In this document: positions 1-8,053 of the stretch, one piece after another
Position numbering within the stretch: position 1 is the stretch's first letter
Layout: each line of letters opens with the position of its first letter
Origin: Ferrimonas kyonanensis DSM 18153
GTDB lineage: Bacteria > Pseudomonadota > Gammaproteobacteria > Enterobacterales > Shewanellaceae
Assembly: GCF_000425405.1 (NCBI RefSeq)
Contig: NZ_AUDJ01000015.1
Coordinates: 62,001 to 126,000, forward strand
Length of the DNA stretch: 64,000 bases
Direction of reading: 5' to 3'
Notes under the pieces: generated by a model
Database searches by the model: none
Told to the model about the DNA's origin: nothing
The model's input: only the letters and a program-made list of their open reading frames with translations
Program-made: the position numbers and the translations under genes

Positions 1-69
1 GCCTTCGCTGGGAAAACTCACCTTGTTGGTGCCTGGTGTCAGCAGCTCTGAATTCAGTTTCAGTGACAT
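1..69 (-). CDS. 5' end of a minus-strand gene cut by the window edge
   Basis: An ATG at 69 (reverse strand) opens a frame that runs to the window edge and gives 23 residues beginning MSLKLNSELLTPG. A GAGGAATAACAA stretch directly upstream is a good ribosome binding site. The gene diverges from the AraC regulator at 283, so it is a likely target of it. The N-terminus is reminiscent of alpha/beta hydrolases, but the piece is too short to assign a family. Confidence 0.5.
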   Translation of the reverse strand, partial: MSLKLNSELLTPGTNKVSFPSEG

Positions 70-282
70 TTGTTATTCCTCATTCATGGTAGTGGCGCTG
101 CTGCTGGCCAGATGTGCGAGACCCGTTGTGGAGTCCGGAGGTTGATACCAGCAGCGTTTTTGTTGGCGTAATATGACTATATGTCTTGGCGGTGGGGCGT
201 CTCTAGGTGGATTTCTCTTCAATTTTTGCCTATTTGTCTCAGAACGTTGATTTGTACGTTATCGGGATCTAACCTCGTGAAT

Positions 283-1185
283 ATGGAAAACAGTAAGATA
301 AAAGCGTTGATAGAGACGCTGACGCCCTCTGAAGGCCTGACCGAAACCGGCATTGACGGGGTACAGCTGTTCAGGATCTCCAACACCTTTACTCGCTCGC
401 CGGCGGTTTATTCTCCTGGCATATGTTTGCTGGTCAGTGGCAGCAAGGTGGCCTACCTGGGAAGCGAGGCGCACTCCTATGATCAGAGTAACTATTTCTG
501 CTGCACTATGGCGATGCCCATAGAGGCAGAGATCCCCTTTGCCAGCGAACAGGAACCGGTGCTGGGGGTTCTGATCTCTCTGGACTGTGGGGTGCTGACC
601 GAGTTAGCCATAGAGTTCGAAGCGGCGAACCTGCCGACTCAGGTTGCAATGGCCAGCGAATTCGTGCCCGGGTTAGCGGTGGTGAAAAAGGATGCTCGAT
701 TCGATGAGGCAGCCTATCGTCTTTTGCAGCTAGTCGGGGACAGATCTGCGACAGGACTATTGGGGCGGGGACGGCTGCGAGAGCTGTTCTATTTGGTGCT
801 CACTGGAGGAGCAGGGCAGATGGTGCGTCAAGCCTATGGAGTGGGTAATCAGATTGCCAAGTCGATTCGTTATGTGCGTGAGCATTTGAGCAACACCATC
901 ACCATTGATGATATGGCCAGTCAGGCCGGCATGAGCCGAGCCGTATTTCATCGTAAGTTTAAAGGGGCAACCACTCTTTCTCCATTGCAGTTTGTCAAAA
1001 GCCTTAGGCTCAATGATGCGGCCATGCGTGTTGCCTCTGGGGTGACCATTAGCGAAGCGGCAACGTTGAGCGGGTACAGCAGCTCTTCGCAGTTCAGTCG
1101 AGAGTTTAAGCGTCAATATGGCGCGTCGCCTCGGGAATGGATTCAAATCAGTGTCCAACAACTAGGGGATACCCAGTCTATCTAG
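283..1185 (+). CDS. AraC-family transcriptional regulator
   Basis: About 300 residues. The N-terminal half fits the AraC-type regulator N-terminal domain (cupin-like, with the 'SPAVYSPGICLLVSGSK' style segment). The C-terminal ~100 residues carry two helix-turn-helix motifs, IDDMASQAGMSRAVFHRKFK and ISEAATLSGYSSSSQFSREFK, ending in the usual YGASPREW. The frame is open further upstream, but those residues do not look like the family, so the ATG at 283 (MENSKIKALIE) is preferred; its ribosome binding site is weak. Regulators of this subfamily usually control an adjacent oxidoreductase or hydrolase gene. The divergently transcribed gene at the window start is the obvious candidate. Family is clear; target is inferred. 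Confidence 0.85.
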   Translation: MENSKIKALIETLTPSEGLTETGIDGVQLFRISNTFTRSPAVYSPGICLLVSGSKVAYLGSEAHSYDQSNYFCCTMAMPIEAEIPFASEQEPVLGVLISLDCGVLTELAIEFEAANLPTQVAMASEFVPGLAVVKKDARFDEAAYRLLQLVGDRSATGLLGRGRLRELFYLVLTGGAGQMVRQAYGVGNQIAKSIRYVREHLSNTITIDDMASQAGMSRAVFHRKFKGATTLSPLQFVKSLRLNDAAMRVASGVTISEAATLSGYSSSSQFSREFKRQYGASPREWIQISVQQLGDTQSI

Positions 1186-1485
1186 AGCCCTAATTCATAA
1201 TAAGCTCCCCTTTGAAGGCCTATTGATAACAAGCAATCAGAGTTTATTTTGAACTTGAGCCGCTTTAGTGGACACCAAAATCGTTAGAATGGACTGCCCG
1301 CGGTTGATTAGACATCTCCAGGCTATTCGCTGTGATATTGAGTTGCAATCAAATTTGTAAGGGTTAAAAAGTCTGATTGCCACTAATTTTTAGGCATCCA
1401 ATAGGTAAGAGTGATCTGCCGAGAGTCTCATTGCGATCAGAATAGGATCTCTATATGAAGCCAGTTATCTATAGATAAACAGAGT
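1186..1485. other. Intergenic stretch between convergent genes
   Basis: Three hundred bases, AT-rich relative to neighbours, between the AraC gene and the lipoprotein gene. Apart from a 12-bp perfect palindrome (TATCTATAGATA, 1467-1478) I see no gene, terminator or repeat. Confidence 0.5.
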
Positions 1486-2355
1486 TCAACTGCAGGTTGG
1501 ACTGTAATCAAACTGCACGTACAGCGGGGTGTGATCTGAGCTGGTGTACTGGCTGAGTACGTCGGCACTGTCAGCCACTGGTGTCAATTGACAGCTGTAG
1601 AGGATGTGGTCGAGTTCATGGCCAAAAAACTGCTTAATGCCGCTGCTGTCGGCGAACTGCACCGAAGCCAGCCCTTGTCGTTGGGCCAGGGCGTCCAGCA
1701 GAGCCTTGCGGCCATCGGACCAGGTATTGAAATCACCGGCGAAGATTACCGGGCCTCGATGAGCATCGATGGCGCCCTCCAGGGTGTCCAGCTGTCGCCG
1801 GTAATCGGAGTTGGTGACGAAGTTGATGCCGTGAATGTTGATCATCAACAGTGACTGGCCGTCGGCCATGGTCACTTCCGATATTAACGAGGCCTTGGGG
1901 GTGTTGGTGACCGGCTCGGTCGGGGCCGACAGTTGCAGATAAGTAGACTGAATCGGACTGGCGGCCAGGCTCATGACGCCAGACTGATGGCCATCAAACT
2001 GAACCAGGTTAGCCCCAAAGGCATAGTGATAAGGCAACATGGACGGGGCCTGCGCCGGATCGACATTGACCTCCTGCAGGGCCATCAGGTGAGGCGAATA
2101 CTGCTGCTGAAGATCGCTGAACTCTTGCTGCCAGCCGGGCGTACCCAACTGCTTGTGCACGTTCCAGCTCACCAGGTTAAAGCGACTCGGCAGTGGTGGT
2201 TCGGTGGCGGTGGCGGCGGTGGGGGCTGGGACGACCCAGGCCTGCAGCCTTTCGGGAGGCGCACTGGGGCAGCCGGTAAGACTGACAACCAGCAGCGGAA
2301 TCCACAACCAATGAACACGAACCTGATCCAACACACGCCCCCTTTTTTTGCACAA
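1486..2355 (-). CDS. Endonuclease/exonuclease/phosphatase-family lipoprotein
   Basis: The N-terminus has a hydrophobic stretch followed by a lipobox-like VSLTGC, so the protein is probably a lipoprotein. A proline/threonine-rich linker follows. The rest fits the EEP (DNase I/inositol phosphatase) fold: LVSWNVHKQ near residue 60, ALQEVN, INIHGINF, VIFAGDFNTW and a C-terminal SDHTPLYVQF, which together supply the metal- and phosphate-binding residues of the family. Substrate (nucleic acid, phospholipid or phosphoester) cannot be told from sequence. The start is uncertain: the frame opens at a TTG at 2355, but a purine-rich AAAAGGGGG box favours GTG 2334 or TTG 2331. It is followed by the minus-strand XRE gene upstream, 33 bp away, and may be co-transcribed with it. 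Confidence 0.75.
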   Translation of the reverse strand: MCKKRGRVLDQVRVHWLWIPLLVVSLTGCPSAPPERLQAWVVPAPTAATATEPPLPSRFNLVSWNVHKQLGTPGWQQEFSDLQQQYSPHLMALQEVNVDPAQAPSMLPYHYAFGANLVQFDGHQSGVMSLAASPIQSTYLQLSAPTEPVTNTPKASLISEVTMADGQSLLMINIHGINFVTNSDYRRQLDTLEGAIDAHRGPVIFAGDFNTWSDGRKALLDALAQRQGLASVQFADSSGIKQFFGHELDHILYSCQLTPVADSADVLSQYTSSDHTPLYVQFDYSPTCS

Positions 2356-2388
2356 TAACGCACATCTTGGCCGCTGATGACGACGGGG

Positions 2389-3240
2389 TCAATAGGGCAG
2401 CAGTGGGTGTTTCTTGGTGCAGTTGGCCACTCTTTGGTGCCACAACGGGTCGGACTTAGGGTCTTTGGGGTAGATGGTGTAGATCATCAGTTTTGGCTCA
2501 GAGACGAAACTGGTTGCGCCAACTGTATGAAATACGTGCATTTGTTGTTCTCTTGGCTGCCCTGGCAGTTCGGTGGTCGTGACAAATCCGGTCACATTCA
2601 TCTGCTTGGATCCCCGCTGTCGCCAGTCTTTGGGCACCGAACCTTCCGCCAGCACTCTTTGTAACAGTTTGCTGGCACAGCTGTCCTGATACATCAATAC
2701 ATCCTGTTGCAGCGTCAGAATCAGGGCGCAGATGGTGTCTTCCCAGCCGATGAGGTAGGGCTTAAATCCCTTGTCGGTAAAGATCAGGTCGACCAGGTTA
2801 AAGCTATCGCTTTGGGCGGTCTGCGGTGCAAAGCAGCAGATCAGCTCCAGCCAGGCGCGGTTGATCATCTTGGCGTTGCCGTATTGATCGATGATCATGG
2901 TGGGGTAGGGCTCGAGTCCCTTGAGCGTGGCTACCAGAGACTGGTGCAGCCAGCGGTGTTCTTCCGAGTCGGGCCTTAGGGAGAAACTGGTGGCGGCAAA
3001 GCCGGCCGAGGCCAGAAAGTTGTTGGTTTCGCGAACGTTCAACTCTAACAGTTGTGCCAGCTTTTCGACCAGTTCCTGGCTGGGGAGGGATTTCCCTGTC
3101 TCCAGAAAGCTGACGTGACGCAGGGAGGAACCCACCTCCAGCGCTAACGCTTCCTGGCTCAGTCCCCGGGTTTTTCGCCAGAATTTCAGTAGACGCCCGA
3201 AGGCGCCCTTGGGCATTCGTAACCCTGCAGCCTGCATCAT
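2389..3240 (-). CDS. XRE-family regulator with MmyB-like ligand-binding domain
   Basis: The N-terminal ~70 residues form a Cro/C1 type helix-turn-helix (LLKFWRKTRGLSQEALALEVG, then HVSFLETGKSLPS). The C-terminal two thirds match the MmyB-like fold seen in regulators that bind fatty-acyl or other small ligands (FAATSFSLRPD, LEPYPTMIIDQYGN, NRAWLEL). The start at ATG 3240 follows an AAAGGAATTG ribosome binding site. It diverges from the fatty acyl reductase gene with a 39-bp inverted repeat between them (3282-3320). It therefore probably represses or activates that gene and itself. Family firm; the regulatory link is inferred from position. Confidence 0.82.
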   Translation of the reverse strand: MMQAAGLRMPKGAFGRLLKFWRKTRGLSQEALALEVGSSLRHVSFLETGKSLPSQELVEKLAQLLELNVRETNNFLASAGFAATSFSLRPDSEEHRWLHQSLVATLKGLEPYPTMIIDQYGNAKMINRAWLELICCFAPQTAQSDSFNLVDLIFTDKGFKPYLIGWEDTICALILTLQQDVLMYQDSCASKLLQRVLAEGSVPKDWRQRGSKQMNVTGFVTTTELPGQPREQQMHVFHTVGATSFVSEPKLMIYTIYPKDPKSDPLWHQRVANCTKKHPLLPY

Positions 3241-3281
3241 CAATTCCTTTTATGCAGAGATGTGAATTCCATCATGTCGCC

Positions 3282-3320
3282 AGTGGTCAATATTACCTCG
3301 CAGGTAATAGATTGACCACT
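3282..3320. promoter_or_regulatory. 39-bp interrupted inverted repeat, probable operator
   Basis: AGTGGTCAAT (3282-3291) is exactly complementary to ATTGACCACT (3311-3320), and inside these TTACCT (3293-3298) pairs with AGGTAA (3302-3307) around a CGC centre. The dyad lies between the divergent XRE and fatty acyl reductase starts. A repeat this long and symmetric in a divergent promoter is typical of a dimeric or tetrameric regulator site. The XRE protein is the likely binder. Confidence 0.7.
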
Positions 3321-3375
3321 AACTTCCTACCATCATTAAGAAAGTCATTTGTCTATGGATGGAGAAAGGGGCGTT

Positions 3376-5364
3376 ATGAGTTACTTTGTTACTGGCGGTA
3401 CCGGGTTTATCGGCAAGTACATTCTGGCCAATCTGTCGAAGCGAGAAGGCGAGATTTTTGTACTGGTTCGGGAAGGCTCCGAAGATAAGCTCAAGGCACA
3501 CTGTGAAAAGCTGCATCTGGATTTCGAACGCTTTACTCTGATCAGCGGCGACCTGACTCAGCCGATGTTGGGGGTGTCCGACGCCGATAAAGATCGGTTG
3601 TTGAATCAGGTGAAGGAATTCATTCACTCGGCGGCGGTGTACGACATTACCGCCAATGCTCAGGCCAACGGCGACATCAACGTCGAAGGCACCCGTCAGG
3701 CGCTGGCGCTGGCGGAGTTTATCAAGGCCGATTGCTTCAACCACCTTAGCTCCATTGCGGTGGCGGGTTTCTACCCTGGCGTGTTCAATGAGCAGATGTT
3801 TGAGCAGGGTGAGGGGCTGGACATTAACCCCTACCTGCGCACCAAACACGACTCCGAAGCGCTGGTGCGTAAGCAGGAAGCGCTGCCCTACCGAATCTTC
3901 CGCCCCTCCATGGTGGTGGGCCACTCCAAGACCGGTGAAATCGATAAGATCGACGGCCCCTATTATCTGTTTAAGACTCTGCAGAAGCTGCGCAATGTGC
4001 TGCCCAGCTGGATTCCTGCGCTGGGGATCAAAGGCGGAGAGTTCAACATGGTGCCGGTGGATTACGTGGCCGACTCCATCGATCATATCCTGACGGTGCC
4101 GGATACCCAGGGCCAGTGCTACCACCTGGTGGACAACCCTGGCGTGAAGATGATCGAGGCGTTGGACGTGTTCTCCCGTGCCGCTCACGGTTCACGCCTT
4201 TCCGCGGGAATCAGCCCCGGGGTGTTGGACTTCATTCCGGCGCCGGTACGGATGGCGATTTTGAATCTGCCTACCGTCCGCCACTTGATAGACCAGACCC
4301 TGTCCAGCCTGAATATTCCCCGCGAAGCCCTGAAACTGCTGGAACTGAAAACCAAGTATGACGACTCCAATACGCAGCGGGCGCTGGCGGGCACCGGCAT
4401 CTCGGTGCCGCCACTGAAAGACTACGCCGGAGTGTTGTGGGATTACTGGGAGCGCAACATGGATCCCAATCGCATGGGCAGCCGCACCCTGGAGGAGAAC
4501 ATTGAGGGCAAGATTGCCATGGTTACCGGCGCCAGCTCTGGCATCGGCCGTTCACTGGCGATTCGCCTGGCCCAGGCCGGTGCCAAGGTGATTCTGGTGG
4601 CTCGAGGCATGGAGCTGCTGAAAGAGGTGGAAGCCGAGATTCTGGCGGAAGGAGGCGAAGCCTACAGCTACAACTGCGATCTCAACGACCTGGATGCCTG
4701 TGACGCCTTGGTGGACCAGGTGCTGGCCGAGCATCAGGGCATCGACATTTTGGTGAACAACGCCGGTCGTTCCATCCGCCGGTCGTTGAAGCTGACCTAC
4801 GATCGTTTCCACGATTTCGAGCGCACCATGCAGCTGAACTATTTTGCTCCGGTACGGCTGACCATGCGGGCATTGCCGTCCATGGTTGAGCGCGGTGGTG
4901 CCCACGTGGTGAATATCTCTACCATTGCCGTGCTCGGTGGCTATGCGCCGCGCTTCTCGGCCTACGTGGCCTCCAAGTCGGCGCTGGATGCCTGGTCGCA
5001 GTCGGCGGGAGCTGAATACCGCGAGCACAACGTCAACTTCACCAACGTGCATATGCCGCTGGTGCGTACGCCGATGATCGAGGCCTCGCCGATGTACAAC
5101 TTTGCCCCGACCCTGAGTCCGGACGAAGCGGTGGCGATGATCGAAGAAGCGCTGCTGGAGCAGCCGGCCGAAGTGAACACCGGCATCGGCAGTGCCATGC
5201 GCGCCATCAGTGTGCTGGCACCTAAGGTGTACGAGCTGTTGATGAGCACCACCTTCAAGATGTTCCCGGACACTGCGGCCGCCCAGGGGCTGCCGGAAGA
5301 GGAGGTCAAGCCGACGCCGGAGCAGGTGGCGCTGGCGGCGCTGATGTCGGGTAACTATCTGTAA
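3376..5364 (+). CDS. Two-domain fatty acyl-CoA/ACP reductase (alcohol-forming)
   Basis: A 662-residue protein that closely follows the Marinobacter long-chain fatty acyl reductase, which reduces acyl-CoA or acyl-ACP through the aldehyde to fatty alcohol with NADPH. The N-terminal extended-SDR domain has GGTGFIG at residues 7-13 and YLRTK (Y153, K157). The C-terminal classical SDR domain has TGASSGIG from about residue 384, NNAG, and YVASK (Y530, K534). Linker elements such as IWDYWERN-like DYWERNMDP and RSIRRSL, FERTMQLNYF also match what I recall of that enzyme. ATG 3376 is preferred because AAAGGGGCGTT precedes it. It is monocistronic, followed by a strong terminator and regulated probably by the divergent XRE protein. 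The product could feed wax esters, but no wax synthase is in the window. Confidence 0.85.
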   Translation: MSYFVTGGTGFIGKYILANLSKREGEIFVLVREGSEDKLKAHCEKLHLDFERFTLISGDLTQPMLGVSDADKDRLLNQVKEFIHSAAVYDITANAQANGDINVEGTRQALALAEFIKADCFNHLSSIAVAGFYPGVFNEQMFEQGEGLDINPYLRTKHDSEALVRKQEALPYRIFRPSMVVGHSKTGEIDKIDGPYYLFKTLQKLRNVLPSWIPALGIKGGEFNMVPVDYVADSIDHILTVPDTQGQCYHLVDNPGVKMIEALDVFSRAAHGSRLSAGISPGVLDFIPAPVRMAILNLPTVRHLIDQTLSSLNIPREALKLLELKTKYDDSNTQRALAGTGISVPPLKDYAGVLWDYWERNMDPNRMGSRTLEENIEGKIAMVTGASSGIGRSLAIRLAQAGAKVILVARGMELLKEVEAEILAEGGEAYSYNCDLNDLDACDALVDQVLAEHQGIDILVNNAGRSIRRSLKLTYDRFHDFERTMQLNYFAPVRLTMRALPSMVERGGAHVVNISTIAVLGGYAPRFSAYVASKSALDAWSQSAGAEYREHNVNFTNVHMPLVRTPMIEASPMYNFAPTLSPDEAVAMIEEALLEQPAEVNTGIGSAMRAISVLAPKVYELLMSTTFKMFPDTAAAQGLPEEEVKPTPEQVALAALMSGNYL

Positions 5365-5384
5365 GCCTGAAACACCCTGATGAC

Positions 5385-5412
5385 AACGGCCCGATTGTTC
5401 GGGCCGTTTTTT
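5385..5412 (+). terminator. Rho-independent terminator after the acyl reductase
   Basis: AACGGCCCGA and TCGGGCCGTT form a 10-bp stem with a four-base loop, followed by a run of Ts ending at 5412. Confidence 0.85.
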
Positions 5413-5485
5413 ATGGTTGATGCGCTCATGTTGCGGTGGTTGTTGTGGTAGTCTTGCGGGCAACCGCTCAAACACGGACAGTCCA

Positions 5486-6610
5486 ATGAGAATATTCAGT
5501 AATTTTGAAAGCGGCAGCATCAATGTCGTCAAAGCCGAATCCGCCGATGACATTCAGCTGACCATCCCCAATGACAATCAGTCGGAGTTTTATCAGTGGT
5601 TCCATTTCCGTTTGGAGACTACCGCCGGTGAGCCTCACTCCCTGAAACTGCTGAATCTGGCCAAGTCGGCCTACCCGGAAGGCTGGGACGGTTACAGCGT
5701 GGTGGCGTCCTACGATCGGGAGGAGTGGTTCCGCATTCCCGCCGACTTCGACGGTGACACCCTCAGCTTTGAGGTGACTCCGGAGCATGGCTCCATCTAT
5801 TTCGCCTACTTTGCTCCCTACAGCTACGGCCGCCATCAGGATCTGCTGCACCACGCCCAGACCCACCCCCTGTGCCGGCTCGATACTCTGGGCCAGACTC
5901 TGGACGGCAACGACATCAGTCTGCTGACCATCGGCGAACCTGAGCCGGGCAAGAACATTGTCTGGGTCATCGGTCGACAGCACCCGGGCGAGACCATGGC
6001 CGAGTGGTTCATCGAAGGCCTGTTGGCGCGGTTGCTGGATGACACCGACACCGTTGGCCGCGCCTTGTTGGGCAACAGCGTGTTTTATGTGGTGCCGAAC
6101 ATGAACCCGGATGGCTCTATTCGTGGTCATTTGCGCACCAACGCCATTGGGGTGAACTTGAACCGGGAATGGCAGACGCCATCGATGGAGAAAAGCCCGG
6201 AAGTGTTCCTGGTGCGTGAAAAGATGCTGGAAACCGGCATCGATCTGTTCCTGGATGTGCACGGGGATGAAGCGATCCCCTACAACTTTGTTGCCGGCAG
6301 TGAAGGCACCCCCTCCTACGATGAGTGTCGCCAGGAGCTGGAGCAGGCGTTTAAGCAGGCGCTGACCACCATCACGCCCGAGTTTCAGGATGAATACGGT
6401 TACGACAAAGATAAGCCCGGTGAGGCCAACCTGACGGTGTGCTCCAACTGGGTTGCGGAGCAGTTCCGCTGCCTGTCCTACACCGTAGAGATGCCGTTCA
6501 AAGACCATAACTTCCAGCCCGATGAGCTGTATGGCTGGTCGCCGGAGCGCAGTGGCGTGTTTGGACGCGACACTCTCGCCGCCATCCATGCGGTGATCGA
6601 TCAGGTCTGA
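5486..6610 (+). CDS. M14-family cytosolic-type zinc carboxypeptidase
   Basis: About 374 residues. An N-terminal beta-rich domain (FSNFESGSINVV, FYQWFHFRL) matches the M14 N-terminal domain of cytosolic carboxypeptidases. The catalytic domain carries HPGE (H166, E169), the NMNPDGSIRG and LNREW substrate segments, the third zinc ligand in DVHGDE (H259) and the catalytic glutamate in YTVEMPF (E335), so the active site is intact. There is no signal peptide, so it acts in the cytoplasm, probably removing C-terminal residues from peptides or proteins. ATG 5486 is chosen because the upstream residues of the open frame are cysteine-rich and unlike the family. It is flanked by terminators and so is a single-gene unit. 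Confidence 0.85.
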   Translation: MRIFSNFESGSINVVKAESADDIQLTIPNDNQSEFYQWFHFRLETTAGEPHSLKLLNLAKSAYPEGWDGYSVVASYDREEWFRIPADFDGDTLSFEVTPEHGSIYFAYFAPYSYGRHQDLLHHAQTHPLCRLDTLGQTLDGNDISLLTIGEPEPGKNIVWVIGRQHPGETMAEWFIEGLLARLLDDTDTVGRALLGNSVFYVVPNMNPDGSIRGHLRTNAIGVNLNREWQTPSMEKSPEVFLVREKMLETGIDLFLDVHGDEAIPYNFVAGSEGTPSYDECRQELEQAFKQALTTITPEFQDEYGYDKDKPGEANLTVCSNWVAEQFRCLSYTVEMPFKDHNFQPDELYGWSPERSGVFGRDTLAAIHAVIDQV

Positions 6611-6629
6611 GTGCCGGCACTACAACGAT

Positions 6630-6658
6630 AAAAAGCGCGCCGACCGGCGCGCTTTTTT
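6630..6658. terminator. Bidirectional terminator between convergent genes
   Basis: A perfect GC-rich stem (AAAAAGCGCGCC ... GGCGCGCTTTTTT) has A-run and T-run flanks. It can stop transcription from both the carboxypeptidase gene and the opposing deaminase gene. Confidence 0.88.
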
Positions 6659-6690
6659 GGTTTGAGGGGTTCCCCCCTGTTTCTGACGGG

Positions 6691-7140
6691 TTAGGACTTA
6701 CCCAGGTAGGGTGTCAGAAACTCGCTGACTGCCTGCTGATGGACGCCCACCTCTACGCTGACCCCGGCCTGTTCCAGAATGGCGATGCCTTTGCCGCTGT
6801 TTCTCGGATCCGGATCCAGCATCGCCACCACCACGTTCTTAATGCCGGTTTGCACCAAAGTGCGGGCACAGGCCGGCGTTCGCCCCACAAAGGAGCAGGG
6901 TTCCAGTGTGACGTAGGCGGTCACCCCTTCCATTGAGCCGGCATAGCGATTCAGCGCTTCCACTTCGGCATGATTGCCACCGATGGCCTGAGTAAATCCT
7001 TCGGAGACGATCTGGTCGTCCTTTACCAGTACGCAGCCGACCGGTGGGTTGGGCTGGCACTGGGGCAGGGCTTGTTTTGACAGCGCCAGGGCGCGCAGCA
7101 TCGGGTGGATCTCGGTGGGTGTTTTCATTGATTCAGACAT
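6691..7140 (-). CDS. Stand-alone RibD-like cytidine/pyrimidine deaminase domain
   Basis: 149 residues, only the deaminase half of RibD. Zinc ligands and catalytic glutamate are in HAEVEAL and in PCSFVGRTPAC, the spacing typical of riboflavin-type deaminases, preceded by NPPVGCVLV. Bifunctional RibD proteins are about 360 residues, so the reductase domain is absent here. Two ATGs (7140 and 7128) are possible starts; neither has a strong ribosome binding site. It is the last gene of a minus-strand series containing cytochromes and a SCO protein, 6 bp from the previous stop. Function may be riboflavin synthesis or deamination of another pyrimidine or purine; I cannot decide which. Confidence 0.8.
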   Translation of the reverse strand: MSESMKTPTEIHPMLRALALSKQALPQCQPNPPVGCVLVKDDQIVSEGFTQAIGGNHAEVEALNRYAGSMEGVTAYVTLEPCSFVGRTPACARTLVQTGIKNVVVAMLDPDPRNSGKGIAILEQAGVSVEVGVHQQAVSEFLTPYLGKS

Positions 7141-7146
7141 GGAGAC

Positions 7147-7548
7147 TCATGAATTGATGGGCGGCCTCTGAGCCGCAGACGATTGTTGAGGTGAACACAG
7201 TGCCTGAATGCTGGCACTGACCACCGCGGTGGGAATGTCGGCCTGGGCTTGTTGCTTCGACAGCTTACTGTGCTCAAACCGCAGGCCCGGGCCGGTAACG
7301 GTCAGGGTGCGGGCGGCGCAGTCGACGGCCACCGGCGCCTGCCACTGACCGGACTTGCCTTGCCGTTGCAAAATCAGGCCGGCGTCCGTTGCCCGGTGGC
7401 CGGATATAAACCAGTCATCCACGTAGGGGCCGCCAATGACGTCCTGATAGAGGTACAGTGGTTCGGTGGCGTAGGCGCTGGTCGGCAACATCTGGCTGAC
7501 GGAGAGTGACAGCAGCGACAGTGCCGCCAATGGAGCAAAGAGACGCAT
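7147..7548 (-). CDS. Small exported protein of unknown function
   Basis: About 134 residues starting MRLFAPLAALSLLSLSVS, a good Sec signal peptide with a likely cleavage after AYA. The mature part contains LYLYQDVIGGPYVDDWFISG, a central beta-rich stretch and two cysteines (VDCAAR, ALCSPQ). A longer frame reaches 7803 but its N-terminal portion is arginine/serine rich and overlaps the cytochrome gene, so it is rejected; ATG 7581 is a possible alternative start. I do not recognise the family. Position inside the cytochrome/SCO series suggests a periplasmic accessory role. Confidence 0.6.
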   Translation of the reverse strand: MRLFAPLAALSLLSLSVSQMLPTSAYATEPLYLYQDVIGGPYVDDWFISGHRATDAGLILQRQGKSGQWQAPVAVDCAARTLTVTGPGLRFEHSKLSKQQAQADIPTAVVSASIQALCSPQQSSAAQRPPINS

Positions 7549-7705
7549 CGGCAAGATATGATCGATTGATTTGACGGGCATTATAGCGCGCCTGCCCGGG
7601 TGGGCTGCAAGGAGAGGCAGGCACTGCGGTTGTAAAACAGTGCCAGAACCGGGGAACCCTGAGGGCGTGGATGACCACGCCGTCAAATAAGGGTGCCCCT
7701 GACGG

Positions 7706-8053
7706 CTAAAACGTCCCTCGGGTCGACAGGAAGTCGGCGATGCGCTGAATCTCGTCGTCGGTGTAGGTGTCCATGACGTTCTCCATCGGGATGTAGAGGC
7801 CATTTACCCGGCGCTTGTGATGGTAATCCCGCAGCTGTGAAGCGAGGTAGGGCGATGACTGACCGCCAATTTTCGGGATCAGTGGCATCTTGGGCTGGTT
7901 GCCATCGGCACCGTGGCAGCTAACGCAGCCGCCGCGACCGTAGTCGTTGTACAGTTGTTCGCCGGTCATGGGGGGGGCCGATTCGGCTTGAGCTGCGGCC
8001 TGAAACAGCAGCATGAGGCCTACCAAGACGAGGTTGAACAGAGTGCGAATCAT
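7706..8053 (-). CDS. Small periplasmic monohaem cytochrome c
   Basis: 115 residues: a signal peptide (MIRTLFNLVLVGLMLLF ... AQA), then one haem c site CVSCH (C43, C46, H47) and a class I cytochrome layout with IGGQSSPYLASQL and a C-terminal DDEIQRIADFLST helix. Methionines in YIPMENVMD are candidates for the distal ligand. It resembles cytochrome c553/c4 half-domains that shuttle electrons in the periplasm. The start overlaps the SCO stop by 4 bases, so the two are translationally coupled. Confidence 0.85.
   Translation of the reverse strand: MIRTLFNLVLVGLMLLFQAAAQAESAPPMTGEQLYNDYGRGGCVSCHGADGNQPKMPLIPKIGGQSSPYLASQLRDYHHKRRVNGLYIPMENVMDTYTDDEIQRIADFLSTRGTF

Noticed and set aside
4552-5553. 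333-codon minus-strand frame opposite the acyl reductase
   Set aside because: Arginine/histidine/glutamine-rich shadow of the SDR domain with no recognisable motif.
5468-6589. 373-codon minus-strand frame opposite the carboxypeptidase
   Set aside because: Shadow frame; the plus-strand gene has intact zinc ligands and family motifs.
7549-7803. N-terminal extension of the small exported protein
   Set aside because: It overlaps the cytochrome c gene and hides the signal peptide; residues are low-complexity Ser/Arg/Pro.
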